A stretch of 37,871 nt of DNA from an uncultured Lamprocystis sp. (lineage in GTDB: Bacteria; Pseudomonadota; Gammaproteobacteria; Chromatiales; Chromatiaceae), in assembly GCF_903933125.1 (NCBI RefSeq), contig NZ_CAIZIZ010000205.1, positions 1 to 37,871 on the forward strand, read 5' to 3'. The translations under genes were made by a program, and so were the position numbers. The first letter of the stretch is position 1. Every line of letters starts with the position of its first letter. The notes beneath the pieces were generated by a model, which worked only from the letters and a program-made list of their open reading frames with translations, was not told where the DNA came from and ran no database searches. Of this stretch, positions 1-8,154 are shown in pieces.

Positions 1-51
1 ATCTCGCAATAGCTCTATTGCTTGTCTGAGTGGCTCGTTGTTGGAGTCCAT
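1..51 (-). CDS. Start of an unidentified gene, cut by the left window edge
   Basis: A minus-strand reading frame starts with ATG at 51 and runs off the window after 17 codons (MDSNNEPLRQAIELLRD). GAAGG lies 5 bases upstream of the ATG, a reasonable ribosome-binding site, and a TATACT hexamer lies about 35 bases further upstream. The residues suggest the start of an alpha helix; no family can be named from so little. It follows the broken toxin remnant on the same strand, so it may be the first gene beyond the toxin-antitoxin scar. Confidence 0.35.
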   Translation of the reverse strand, partial: MDSNNEPLRQAIELLRD

Positions 52-100
52 GATGACCTTCAAAACCTCGTAAGATGCTGAAATATAAGTATATCATAAC

Positions 101-166
101 CTACTGAGATCCCGAAGAGCCCTTGGCATCCTTCTGCGCCTGCGTCATCAACAGGAGTCTGTACAT
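101..166 (-). pseudogene. Truncated YoeB/Txe-like toxin remnant
   Basis: The ATG at 166 overlaps the TGA of the preceding antitoxin gene (TGATG), the usual coupling of a type II toxin-antitoxin operon. The 21-codon product begins MYRLLLMTQAQKDAK, which resembles the N-terminus of Txe/YoeB addiction toxins (commonly MYRLxxTKQAQKDAKKL). The frame then ends at a TAG (101-103), whereas YoeB-family ribosome-dependent mRNA interferases have about 85 residues and carry their catalytic residues in the missing part. The sequence downstream does not resume a recognisable toxin frame, so a deletion rather than a single frameshift is likely. Family assignment rests on about 15 residues and the operon position. 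Confidence 0.5.
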
Positions 167-384
167 CACCAGTCCAACTGATCGGGGCCGACGCCTTTAG
201 CCGCGGGTTCATTGCGCGCTTGCTGAATGCTGTTGACCATGCCATCGATCGATCTCAGGTAGTCGTCGTCGCTAACCTGGTCCGACTGGTCCAGAATCCT
301 GATCTCGTCGCGAGAAAAATGTTCGAGAAGCCAGATGAACCTGTCTTTGACGCGATCATCGATGGCGAGTGTCAGCGTTTTCAA
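166..384 (-). CDS. Probable antitoxin of a YoeB/Txe-type toxin-antitoxin pair
   Basis: The 72-residue product begins LKTLTLAIDDRV (read as Met) and ends GPDQLDW. A TTG start at 384 is chosen because GAGGAC lies 6 bases upstream and the family-like N-terminus starts there; the frame stays open upstream to 447 with no better start. The N-terminal beta-strand pattern followed by a helical, acidic middle part (about residues 15-50) fits small antitoxins that bind their toxin with the C-terminal half. The stop overlaps the start of the truncated toxin. With the toxin broken, this antitoxin would be an orphan that could still neutralise related toxins. Function is inferred from the partner and size, not from a recognised DNA-binding motif. 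Confidence 0.55.
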   Translation of the reverse strand: MKTLTLAIDDRVKDRFIWLLEHFSRDEIRILDQSDQVSDDDYLRSIDGMVNSIQQARNEPAAKGVGPDQLDW

Positions 385-450
385 GTGTAAGTCCTCAAGA
401 TTGTGTGGTGCGCCCCGACATGCCCCGTGCCGCAGAGCGGCAGACACACG

Positions 451-476
451 GGTGACACCGCCGGAGCGGTGTCACC
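451..476. other. Perfect 11-bp inverted repeat between brxC and the antitoxin gene
   Basis: Bases 451-461 (GGTGACACCGC) pair perfectly with 466-476 around a CGGA tetraloop. It lies 64 bases beyond the brxC stop and 67 bases before the antitoxin start. Neither strand has a T-run after the stem, so it is not a canonical Rho-independent terminator. It could end brxC transcription by folding, act as an operator for the antitoxin, or be a REP-like element. Confidence 0.5.
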
Positions 477-539
477 AGCGTCGCGGCGCGGCCCGCGGGG
501 GCGCCACGGGGCTGAATGGCTACCATATACCTGGGAGGA

Positions 540-3500
540 TCACAAGGCCACCGGACCAGTCTTGAGCTTCTCGCTCAGCAAGGTTTCCACCTCGGCCAGC
601 CAATCCTGCAACTCGGCCTCGTCGTTCAGGGTGCGCCGCGGGATGCTCACCTGCACCACGTTCGGCTTGAGCAATTGCACCGCCGCATGGCGCACCGCAT
701 CGAAGCGGCTTGGCAACGCCTGGGTCTTGGCGACCCAGTGGCCGAGATCGCAGTCGTCCAGCGCGTCCTGAAGCTCCTCCGGCGTGCCCAGCGGGACCGC
801 GGCCAGTGATGTGAGGTGATGCTTGGATGTCAAGTCGGCGCGCTGGGCGTCGCTGAGCCGGTTCCAGTCGGCATCCGCGGTCAGTTGCGCCTGGAGTGCC
901 TCGAAGGCTGACCGGTAGGCATCCAGCTTGGCGTTCAGCGACTGGCGCAGCAGGTCCACCACCCGGTCGAGCAGCGGGCGCACCGGGTCCGGCTCGGCCA
1001 GCAGACCGCGCTGCGCCTCGATGGCGTCGACTTCGGCCTTCAACCCGGCATAAGGCCCCAGCGTTTTGGCGTGGCGCAGCAGGTCACCCAGCTTGTGCCA
1101 GATCGGCAGACGCTTGGCGATGTCGTCGGCGGTCTTCACCCACCGCTGCGACAGACCGGCGATCTCGTCGCAGCGGTTGTAGATCTCCAGCAACAGGGCG
1201 TTCCCCGACTGCCCCTCCACGGCCTCGACCGCGTCGAGTTTGGGCGTCTGCGGTGCCGGTGCGGCCCCCCCGGCTAGGCTTGCCTGCTCGCGCAGCCTGG
1301 CAAGCAGCGCCGGCACCTTGGCTTGCTCCTCCTTGGGCTGGCAAGGCACGCCGACCGCGCTGAACAACTGCCGAATCTTGATCAGTTGCGGCGGCGAAAT
1401 GTTGATCGACTCGCGCTGGAAACTGGCCTGGGTGAGTTTGCCGCGATCCAGGCTCCGGACGTCGACCGGCTTGCCGGCCGCGTCTGTGGCCTTGAGGTGG
1501 CCGGCGGCCAGCAGCGCATAAAGGGCTGCGTCGATGGCGTCCTGGGGCCAACCGTAGGGGGCGGCCTGGAACTGGTCGCGGACCTCAGCGCCCTTCTTGC
1601 CGGGGCCGATATAGGCAAGCAACTTCTGGCAGACGGGGTGCTTGTCGGCCTCCTGAGTATGCCCCACGGCCTTCAGCGCTTCGCGGCTGCCCTTGCGCGC
1701 CTCATCGAGCACCTTGCTCCACTGGTCGTGGTCCGCCGCATCGAACTGGCTGAACAGGCGAATGGCGGACGCCACGCCCGCACGGTTGATATGGTCGGCC
1801 AAGTCGTTGCCGTCAGCGGCCTTCTGGCCGCCCGCCTGGAACACGCGCACCTCGGCAAAGAGCCGGTCGAGCAGGTCGACCAGTGCCTTCTCGGCGGTGC
1901 GGCTGCGGCTCTCCATCGCGCGCTGCGCATCGCGCCCCTCCTCGGTGGTGGGGGTGCCCTTCTTCTGCAGGGTGGTACGCGCCGCCTCCAAGGCGACGAT
2001 GGCGTTGGCCAGTTCCGTCTTGTTCTGTGCCGGCAGGAAGGCGAACAGTGTCGGATTGTCGGTACTCTTGGACTTCGCCTCGGCAATGACCGATTTCTCG
2101 TCGGACTGCCAGCCATCCTGAATCCACAGGTAAAGGGCCTTGTCGTTGTCCTTGGGCAGTGCCTCGTCATAGGTTGGGTGGAGCCTGCGCTCCACGTTGT
2201 CCTTGCCTTGGACGACCCGGACTTTTTTTAGCACCTCGCCGAAACGTCCCTTCAACAGGTCAGAACGCTTCTGCTCCACGCGCTGCGGCGCCGCCTTGAG
2301 CTCGACTTCCTGCGCCCGGAATTCGTCGTACCAGGCGCTGGACTCACGGGTCTGAAGTCGATATTCGGTGCCGCTGCCACCCACCAAGGCCATGATCAGG
2401 CGGTCCTTGTTCTGTAGTTCGTCCAAGAGCGCGGGCAGCCGCTTGCGCAGTTCGCTGGAGCCGGCGCAGAGATCGGTCACCAGCAGGTCGGCCAGCACCG
2501 CTTCGGTGGCCTTGAGACCTAAGTCCAGCGCGGCATCGGCGGGCAGCTTGTTGATGAGGTACACGAGCTTGAGCAGCCTCGCCCGCAACTGCGCATCGGC
2601 ATCGCCCGCGGCAAAGCGCTGGACGTTTTCGAACACCTCCATCGGCAACTGGGCGGTCGAGACCAGGTTGGCGGCGATCTGGTCGTACAGGAAATCGCCC
2701 GTGACGACGTGACCCAGCGGGGCGTCGGCGGTGGCCAGCACGGCCTCGTGCACCACGCGCAACTGGCTGCGCAGTTGCGACACGGTCCCGGTGGTGTCGA
2801 TCGTGCGCAGCACGCGCTCCCAGAAGCGCCGACGCACCGGCAACAGCGGGTAGTCCGCGGTCATCAATGCCTCGTCCGCGGTGACGTGCTCAAGCTTGGT
2901 GCCGTGCAGGTGGCGCGAGATTTCTCCCAGGTTGGCGCGCCAGATCTTCTCGATTTCGGGCTGTGCGGTCGGCTTCTTGGCGAGGATGATCTGGCGCGTG
3001 ACGTTCTCGACATCCCAGTCACCGAGCATGATCGGCACCGGGAAGCGCCCCATCAGCCGCTGCAGGTTGGTCATGCCTGACAGGGCGGACTGACCCGTGC
3101 CGACAAACAAGAGCTTGCCCTTGAAGTGCTTGCACAGCGTCTCGGTCAATTCCTGCACCTGGAAGGCGCGCTCGGCATCGGAGCCGATGTACTGCTGCAC
3201 CTCATCGAGCACGACCAGGGTGAGCGGGAACTTGCCGTCGCTCGTCAGTGCGGACTCGATCGCGGTGACCAGTTGCTCGCTGCTGATGTCGGTGACCTGC
3301 GGGAACTGCGCCTTCACAAGGCTGCGGGCCTCCTGCTCGGTGTGGGCCAGATCCGGTCGGGCGTTGAGCAGCGCTTTGGCCAGGTCGCGCGACACGTACA
3401 TGTCCATCAGTTCCTGACCGAGCGTGCACCCGGCTTGTTGGAGCTTGCCTTCGACTGCCTCCAGCAGTCCTTCGCGCTTGAGCCACAGCACGAACTGGGC

Positions 3501-4001
3501 TTGGTTGTACTGTTCCGGCAACCCCTTGGACTTGAACACGATCCCGAGCAGTGCTAAACGCACCCGATCGCCGGCGCCCGCCCCCAGCTTGCCTGCCGCC
3601 GCGTGCAAACCGCCATGGCGCTTGCCCTGGGTCGAGATCTCTTTGAGGTGCTCGAACACCCCAGTCGGCAGCTTGGCGATGCTGCGCGCCGCCGCACCGT
3701 CGGCGAAGCTGTAGTCTGTCCAGAGGGTACGCAGCATCTTCGCCAGGTGGGATTTGCCACTACCGTAGAAGCCGCTGATCCAGACGCCAGGCTGCTCAGT
3801 CTTCGCGTCCAGGTTGAGCAGGAACTTGTCGAGGATGATCTCCAGACCCTTCTCGTACTGTCCATCGCAGACGAAGGTCTCGAGCTCGTAACGCAGGACG
3901 GCCTGAGCCGCCTCGGAGTCATCCTCTGATACTTCTGCCACACCATTGTTGGCCAGACGGCTTTCCTTCGGCGGCTTGCTGTAGATGTCGCGATTGAGCA
4001 T
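540..4001 (-). CDS. brxC: BREX system P-loop protein BrxC
   Basis: The 1153-residue product is the large ATPase of BREX (bacteriophage exclusion), which blocks phage replication after DNA entry while the host genome is methylated. The N-terminus (MLNRDIYSKP, then a long acidic segment) and the Walker A motif GFYGSGKSH at residues 77-85 are typical; a Walker B motif (LVVLDEVQQ) follows at about 262-270. Length matches the usual 1,100-1,250 residues. It is the third gene after brxA and brxB, 35 bases behind brxB, with only a weak GGGA ribosome-binding site. The C-terminal third is helical and charged. In complete BREX loci a PglX methyltransferase and a PglZ phosphatase-like protein follow; here the next genes are a toxin-antitoxin remnant. 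Confidence 0.95.
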   Translation of the reverse strand: MLNRDIYSKPPKESRLANNGVAEVSEDDSEAAQAVLRYELETFVCDGQYEKGLEIILDKFLLNLDAKTEQPGVWISGFYGSGKSHLAKMLRTLWTDYSFADGAAARSIAKLPTGVFEHLKEISTQGKRHGGLHAAAGKLGAGAGDRVRLALLGIVFKSKGLPEQYNQAQFVLWLKREGLLEAVEGKLQQAGCTLGQELMDMYVSRDLAKALLNARPDLAHTEQEARSLVKAQFPQVTDISSEQLVTAIESALTSDGKFPLTLVVLDEVQQYIGSDAERAFQVQELTETLCKHFKGKLLFVGTGQSALSGMTNLQRLMGRFPVPIMLGDWDVENVTRQIILAKKPTAQPEIEKIWRANLGEISRHLHGTKLEHVTADEALMTADYPLLPVRRRFWERVLRTIDTTGTVSQLRSQLRVVHEAVLATADAPLGHVVTGDFLYDQIAANLVSTAQLPMEVFENVQRFAAGDADAQLRARLLKLVYLINKLPADAALDLGLKATEAVLADLLVTDLCAGSSELRKRLPALLDELQNKDRLIMALVGGSGTEYRLQTRESSAWYDEFRAQEVELKAAPQRVEQKRSDLLKGRFGEVLKKVRVVQGKDNVERRLHPTYDEALPKDNDKALYLWIQDGWQSDEKSVIAEAKSKSTDNPTLFAFLPAQNKTELANAIVALEAARTTLQKKGTPTTEEGRDAQRAMESRSRTAEKALVDLLDRLFAEVRVFQAGGQKAADGNDLADHINRAGVASAIRLFSQFDAADHDQWSKVLDEARKGSREALKAVGHTQEADKHPVCQKLLAYIGPGKKGAEVRDQFQAAPYGWPQDAIDAALYALLAAGHLKATDAAGKPVDVRSLDRGKLTQASFQRESINISPPQLIKIRQLFSAVGVPCQPKEEQAKVPALLARLREQASLAGGAAPAPQTPKLDAVEAVEGQSGNALLLEIYNRCDEIAGLSQRWVKTADDIAKRLPIWHKLGDLLRHAKTLGPYAGLKAEVDAIEAQRGLLAEPDPVRPLLDRVVDLLRQSLNAKLDAYRSAFEALQAQLTADADWNRLSDAQRADLTSKHHLTSLAAVPLGTPEELQDALDDCDLGHWVAKTQALPSRFDAVRHAAVQLLKPNVVQVSIPRRTLNDEAELQDWLAEVETLLSEKLKTGPVAL

Positions 4002-4036
4002 GTACGTCCCGGTTTCTTGTGTGTGTGACGTTCCGA

Positions 4037-4600
4037 TCAGTCCTTGGCGAGCAATGGCACGGCGAGGTAGTTCCAGCCGTCCCGCGCGTCGAGCAGGCGG
4101 TAGCTGTGGTGCTCAGGGTGGTGCTCGCCCGGGAAGAAGACCAACAGCCGCCCGGTGACCGACTCCTTGATGCCCTCAACAACGGTCGAAACACGCGCGA
4201 GACCGAACAGTGTGCCGACGCCCAGCAGCGCGACCACGGTGTCGGGCCCGCTCTGCGCCTCGATTCTGGCCTTGAGCCTGGCAACGAGGTCGGCGACGAA
4301 TCCGGTCAGCTCGCCGGTCGGATACCCGGCCAAGTCCTCTGGGCTCTCGAAATAGGCGTCGCGGTACTTCTGCGCCATCATCCATTCGGGAAAGGCATTG
4401 GTCAGATCAATGAGAAGCCACTGCTTGCCTGCTTGCTGTGTGGCGAGCGCAAACTCCTCCACGTTCGCCCGCAGGCGCAGTTCATCGGCCTTGTCGTAGA
4501 CCGCGAAGACGACGCGCTGGATCGCCGCCAGCCCCATCCGCCATGGCACTGTGAGGTGCGCGCGGTAGGCTGCTGCCAGTTTCTGAACCCTAGACGACAT
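4037..4600 (-). CDS. brxB: BREX protein BrxB (DUF1788)
   Basis: The 187-residue product is a BrxB/DUF1788 protein, a small conserved BREX component whose biochemical role is unresolved. Length agrees with the family (about 190-200). The segment around residues 130-187, with a VVALLGVGTLFGLARVS-like strand-helix and FFPGEHHPEHHSYRLLDARDGWNYLAVPL-type C-terminus (only partly quoted), is the family hallmark. A perfect AGGAGG lies 6 bases before the ATG at 4600. The gene overlaps the end of brxA by 11 bases, so the two are translationally coupled. Confidence 0.92.
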   Translation of the reverse strand: MSSRVQKLAAAYRAHLTVPWRMGLAAIQRVVFAVYDKADELRLRANVEEFALATQQAGKQWLLIDLTNAFPEWMMAQKYRDAYFESPEDLAGYPTGELTGFVADLVARLKARIEAQSGPDTVVALLGVGTLFGLARVSTVVEGIKESVTGRLLVFFPGEHHPEHHSYRLLDARDGWNYLAVPLLAKD

Positions 4601-5405
4601 GTGCAGCCTCCTGTCTGATTTGATCTTCTTCCGGGGTCAGATAGTTGGGGAACCTGACTTCCTGGACTCCCCCGGCGTTCATGAATACGAGCAGCCCACG
4701 GTTGGCCGCCGCGTTGGTCAGCGCTTCCAGTTCCGCGGGTATGCCCCCCAGCAGTGTCATCCATTCCGAGGAAAACAGCCGCTGGCCTGAGCGTCCTTCC
4801 AGATGGCCCAGGAAAAGACTCAGTGCAACAACCTCCGGCTGCACTTTGGGTAGCGACCTGGTCCTGCGCCGGTATCCCTGCAGAAAGCCCGCAGCGGTCC
4901 AAGTGCCGGCCAGGTTGCGGGAAAATGACTTCAGCGATGCGGCACTGAAGCGATCGGGGAAGGCATCGGCCAGGAAGGCGGCCCAATCTTCAGGGAGTAC
5001 CAACACGCCGACGGGTCTGGACAACACGAAAGCCCCGGAGGCCCGCAGCAGCGGGTCTCGGGCCAGGGCCACCGTCAAGGCGAGCAGCGGCTGAGCCGCT
5101 GCATCCAACGACCACAGGCGTCGCAAGGCACGGAACAACGGATTGGCTGCATCGAGGCCGTAGAGGGCGGCAAGGTGCTTCAGCGACAACGCGCGCGCCT
5201 TCTTCGTGGACTTGCCCAGCAGGTTGTCCGTGACGATCGCGGTCGCATAGGCCTGCCGCGATGCAGCGGCAGGCGTGTGCGCCAACAGCGTGCGCAAGTC
5301 GTCCAGCATCATCGTGCGTGCCGCATGAGGCCCGTTGATGCCGAAACGAAAGCCCAGGCGCGTCAGGCGTTCCTGTCGTTGATCCGATCCGGCGGCAGCC
5401 GTCAC
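4590..5405 (-). CDS. brxA: BREX protein BrxA (DUF1819)
   Basis: The 271-residue product is a BrxA/DUF1819 protein, the first gene of most BREX operons. It is helical and basic with an RLGFRFGINGPHAARTMML stretch near residue 20 and a DNLLGKSTKKARA motif near 55; characterised BrxA proteins are small DNA-binding helical proteins, and this one is at the long end. The GTG at 5405 is preferred because it overlaps the bioA stop (GTGA). The frame is also open to a TTG at 5420, inside bioA, which would add five residues. No ATG start exists in this region. Position directly behind bioA with no gap suggests the BREX operon is at least partly read from the bioA transcript. Confidence 0.85.
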   Translation of the reverse strand: MTAAAGSDQRQERLTRLGFRFGINGPHAARTMMLDDLRTLLAHTPAAASRQAYATAIVTDNLLGKSTKKARALSLKHLAALYGLDAANPLFRALRRLWSLDAAAQPLLALTVALARDPLLRASGAFVLSRPVGVLVLPEDWAAFLADAFPDRFSAASLKSFSRNLAGTWTAAGFLQGYRRRTRSLPKVQPEVVALSLFLGHLEGRSGQRLFSSEWMTLLGGIPAELEALTNAAANRGLLVFMNAGGVQEVRFPNYLTPEEDQIRQEAAHVV

Positions 5406-6694
5406 GCCCCAGGGTCCCAATCGCCGTCAGCCACCACCCGCACGACCGCCGTGCACAGCGTCTCCAACTCGGCAGCGTCGATGACATAGGGCGGCATCAG
5501 ATAGATCAGTCGTCCGAACGGCCGAATCCAGACGCCCATGTCCACGAAGCGCTGCTGGATCGATCGCATCGGCACCGGGCTTGCCAGTTCCACCACCCCG
5601 ATGGCGCCGAGCACCCGCACATCGACGACGCCGGGGAGGCCGTGACAGGGAGCGAGGCCCGACTGGAGTGCCTGCTCGATCCGCCGGATACGCGCCTGCC
5701 ATTCCGATTCGAGCAGCAGTTCGATACTGGCATTGGCCACGGCACAGGCCAGCGGGTTGCCCATGAAGGTCGGGCCGTGCATGAAGACGCCGGGGTCGCC
5801 GGCGCTAATCCCCTGCGCGACGCGCGCCGTCGCGATGGTGGCAGCCAGGGTCATATAACCCCCGGTCAGGGCCTTGCCGACGGTCATGATGTCCGGGCTG
5901 ATCCCGGCGTGTTCGCAGGCGAACAGGGTCCCGGTCCGGCCGAACCCGGTCGCGATCTCGTCGGCAATCAGCAGGACATCATGGCGGTCGCAGAGTGCGC
6001 GCACCGCGCGCAGGTAGTCGGGCGCGTAAAAGCGCATCCCGCCCACGCCCTGGCAGATGGGCTCCAGGATCACCGCCGCCAGTTCGTCCTGGTGACGGGC
6101 GATCAACGCGGCGAAGGCGTCGATGTGACGGGCCTCCCAAGGCTCATCGAAACGGCACGCCGGCGCCGGTGCGAAGATCTGCTGCGGCAGGATCGCGCTG
6201 AACAGGTGGTGCATCCCGGTAATCGGATCGCAGACCGCCATGGCGCCGCTGGTGTCGCCATGGTAGCCGGAGCGGATGGTCATCAGCCGGTGGCGCCGCG
6301 GTTGCCCCTGTGCCTGCCGGAACTGGATGGCCATCTTGATCGCCACCTCGACCGCAACCGATCCGGAGTCACACAGAAAGACATACTGGAGCGGGTCCGG
6401 GGTCAAATCCACCAGGTGCTTGATGAGACGCATCGCGGGCGCATGGGTCAAGCCGCCGAACATGACATGCGCCATGGAGGCAAGTTGATCGCCCAGGGCC
6501 TGATTGAGGACCGGGTGGTTGTAGCCGTGAATCGCACACCACCAAGACGACATGCCGTCGATCAGTTCGCGGCCGTCCGCCAGGCGGATGCGGCAACCCT
6601 GGGCGGACTGGACCGGGTAGACCGGAGCGCCGGGCGCCGCGTAGGGGTGCCAGGCGTGGTCGCGGTCGATCGCGAGCATCCGGTCGATGTCCAT
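5402..6694 (-). CDS. bioA: Adenosylmethionine-8-amino-7-oxononanoate aminotransferase
   Basis: The 430-residue product is BioA, which transfers the amino group of S-adenosylmethionine to 8-amino-7-oxononanoate (KAPA) to give 7,8-diaminononanoate in biotin synthesis. It is a class III, pyridoxal-phosphate-dependent aminotransferase. Key elements are the substrate-site MSSWWCAIHGYNHP around residues 48-61, the cofactor-contacting Asp245 in LIADEIATGFGR, and the Schiff-base Lys274 in VGKALTGGY; these are the same numbers as in E. coli BioA. Length is normal. No other bio gene is nearby. Its TGA is shared with the GTG start of brxA. Confidence 0.97.
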   Translation of the reverse strand: MDIDRMLAIDRDHAWHPYAAPGAPVYPVQSAQGCRIRLADGRELIDGMSSWWCAIHGYNHPVLNQALGDQLASMAHVMFGGLTHAPAMRLIKHLVDLTPDPLQYVFLCDSGSVAVEVAIKMAIQFRQAQGQPRRHRLMTIRSGYHGDTSGAMAVCDPITGMHHLFSAILPQQIFAPAPACRFDEPWEARHIDAFAALIARHQDELAAVILEPICQGVGGMRFYAPDYLRAVRALCDRHDVLLIADEIATGFGRTGTLFACEHAGISPDIMTVGKALTGGYMTLAATIATARVAQGISAGDPGVFMHGPTFMGNPLACAVANASIELLLESEWQARIRRIEQALQSGLAPCHGLPGVVDVRVLGAIGVVELASPVPMRSIQQRFVDMGVWIRPFGRLIYLMPPYVIDAAELETLCTAVVRVVADGDWDPGA

Positions 6695-6773
6695 GGGCGT
6701 CTCGATAACCTCGGGTCGCTAAGGAACGAGTCAAGAACAAGTTAAACAGAATCGTTGTCGCCAGAGGCGTTCC

Positions 6774-7190
6774 CTAACCCTTGACCGCGCAGTCGGTACA
6801 GACCCCGTAGATAACCAGCGAGTGGTCCTCGATGTGGAATCCATGCTGGGCAGCGATGGCGCTCTGGCGCTCTTCGATCACGCTGTCCACGAACTCCACG
6901 ACCCGGTTACAGCGCACACAGACGAGGTGATCGTGGTGGTCGCCGCTGTTCAGCTCGAACACCGACTGGCCGGTCTCGAAATGGCGGCGGCACACCAGGC
7001 CCGCGCCCTCGAACTGGGTCAGAACCCGGTAGACCGTGGCCAGACCGATGTCATCGCCGTTGGTCAGGAGTTCCTTGTAGACATCCTCGGCGCTCAGGTG
7101 CCGACGCCCGCTGCGTTCGAGGATACCGAGGATCTTCTCCCGTGGCCGGGTGACCTTCAGCCCCGCGTCTTTGATCTGTTGATTGTCCAT
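6774..7190 (-). CDS. fur: Ferric uptake regulator Fur
   Basis: The 138-residue product is Fur, the iron-responsive repressor of uptake genes. The N-terminal winged-helix domain (about 1-80, with VTRPREKILGIL and DIGLATVYRVLTQF) is followed by the metal-binding dimerisation domain with GDHHDHLVCVRCNRVVEF (residues about 87-104, containing a CxxC) and a second cysteine pair near the C-terminus (CTDC). The ATG at 7190 is chosen over in-frame starts further upstream because the protein begins at the normal Fur N-terminus and GGGAGA lies just ahead. It is divergent from bamE with about 100 bases between them, a common gammaproteobacterial pairing. Confidence 0.95.
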   Translation of the reverse strand: MDNQQIKDAGLKVTRPREKILGILERSGRRHLSAEDVYKELLTNGDDIGLATVYRVLTQFEGAGLVCRRHFETGQSVFELNSGDHHDHLVCVRCNRVVEFVDSVIEERQSAIAAQHGFHIEDHSLVIYGVCTDCAVKG

Positions 7191-7294
7191 AGGTCTCCCG
7201 CGTGGTGAGCCGCGCCGCCACGGCGTTCGATGATTAGGGGGCGGGGCTGCTGTATCATGCACAGAATCACCCGCTCTTCTCCTATCATAGCAAG

Positions 7295-7792
7295 ATGCGA
7301 AAGCTTCTCAGTTGTCTGTTTCTCCCCATGCTGTCCATCGTCATGCCGGTCTTGACCGGCTGTGCCGGTGAGACAAAGCCGGACGTGTATCATCAGTCGC
7401 TGCTCGAAGACCTGCCGTTCGTTCACAAGATGACGGTACAGCAGGGCAACATCCTCACCAAGGAGGAGGTCGACCAGCTCCAACCCGGCATGAACAAACG
7501 TCAGGTACGTTATCTGCTCGGTACCCCCTTGCTGACCGATTTCTTCAACAGCGACCGCTGGGACTATGTCTACACCATCCGCCGCGGCCATGCGCCCGAG
7601 GAGCAACGCAAACTAACGGTGTTTTTCCAGGATGATGTCCTGGTCCGCACCGAGGGTAATGTGCGACCCGAACCAGGGACGGTGACCGCCGCTGAACCCA
7701 AGGAGATCGTCGTCTCGGTGCCGGACTACCAGGAGCACAAAGGATGGATCGGACGCGGACTGGAAGCGGTGGGCATCGGGCGCAAAAAATAA
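7295..7792 (+). CDS. bamE: Outer membrane protein assembly factor BamE
   Basis: The 165-residue product is BamE (SmpA/OmlA), a lipoprotein of the BAM complex that folds beta-barrel proteins into the outer membrane. A lipoprotein signal (MRKLLSCLFL..., lipobox LTGC) ends at about Cys23. The SmpA/OmlA domain follows, with the conserved block GNILTKEEVDQLQPGMNKRQ and LLGTPLL at about residues 52-80 and RWDYVYTIRRG near 90. The C-terminal 45 residues exceed the short enteric form, as is common in this lineage. It is convergent with rnfH (8 bases between the stops) and divergent from fur. Confidence 0.95.
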   Translation: MRKLLSCLFLPMLSIVMPVLTGCAGETKPDVYHQSLLEDLPFVHKMTVQQGNILTKEEVDQLQPGMNKRQVRYLLGTPLLTDFFNSDRWDYVYTIRRGHAPEEQRKLTVFFQDDVLVRTEGNVRPEPGTVTAAEPKEIVVSVPDYQEHKGWIGRGLEAVGIGRKK

Positions 7793-7800
7793 GGCGCGCA

Positions 7801-8154
7801 TCACTCGCCCACCTGGCGCAGCCGCTTACCCTCCTCGGCCCGCCGCTTTCTCGCCTGCTTGGGGTCGGCGATCAGCGGGCGGTAGATCTCCGCACGATCC
7901 CCATCCGCCAGGATCTGATCCAGGTCCGTGACTCGGCCAAAGACCCCGACCTTATAGATTTCCAGGTCGATCTCCGGGCATTTATCCAGCACACCGGATT
8001 GCTCGATCGCCGCGCGCAGGGTGCTTCCGGGCCTGACCTCGAGAGGCCGGAGAAACTGCTCGGCCGCCCCGACATAGGCCACCGAAACCCGCACGCGCTC
8101 ACCGCCCTGATGATCGACCCGATCCCCGAGCGGATGCGCAGCCGGCTCAGCCAT
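7801..8154 (-). CDS. rnfH: RnfH family ubiquitin-fold protein
   Basis: The 117-residue product belongs to the RnfH/RatB family, a beta-grasp fold of uncertain role usually found next to ratA. Typical elements are RVRVSVAYVGAAEQ near residue 20, VRPGSTLRAAIEQSGVL near 45, and the EIYKVGVFGRV and GDRAEIYRPLIADPKQARK blocks. The ATG at 8154 lies inside the last codons of ratA (8-base overlap), which supports this start over longer open frame upstream. The C-terminus is charged (KRRAEEGKRLRQ), as in the family. No rnf electron-transport genes are present in the window. Confidence 0.93.
   Translation of the reverse strand: MAEPAAHPLGDRVDHQGGERVRVSVAYVGAAEQFLRPLEVRPGSTLRAAIEQSGVLDKCPEIDLEIYKVGVFGRVTDLDQILADGDRAEIYRPLIADPKQARKRRAEEGKRLRQVGE

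Noticed and set aside
60-245. 61-codon minus-strand frame across the toxin remnant
   Set aside because: It is out of frame with both antitoxin and toxin, lacks a ribosome-binding site and has no family resemblance.
451-476. Rho-independent terminator of brxC
   Set aside because: The stem is perfect but no T-run follows on the minus strand, so it is listed only as an inverted repeat.
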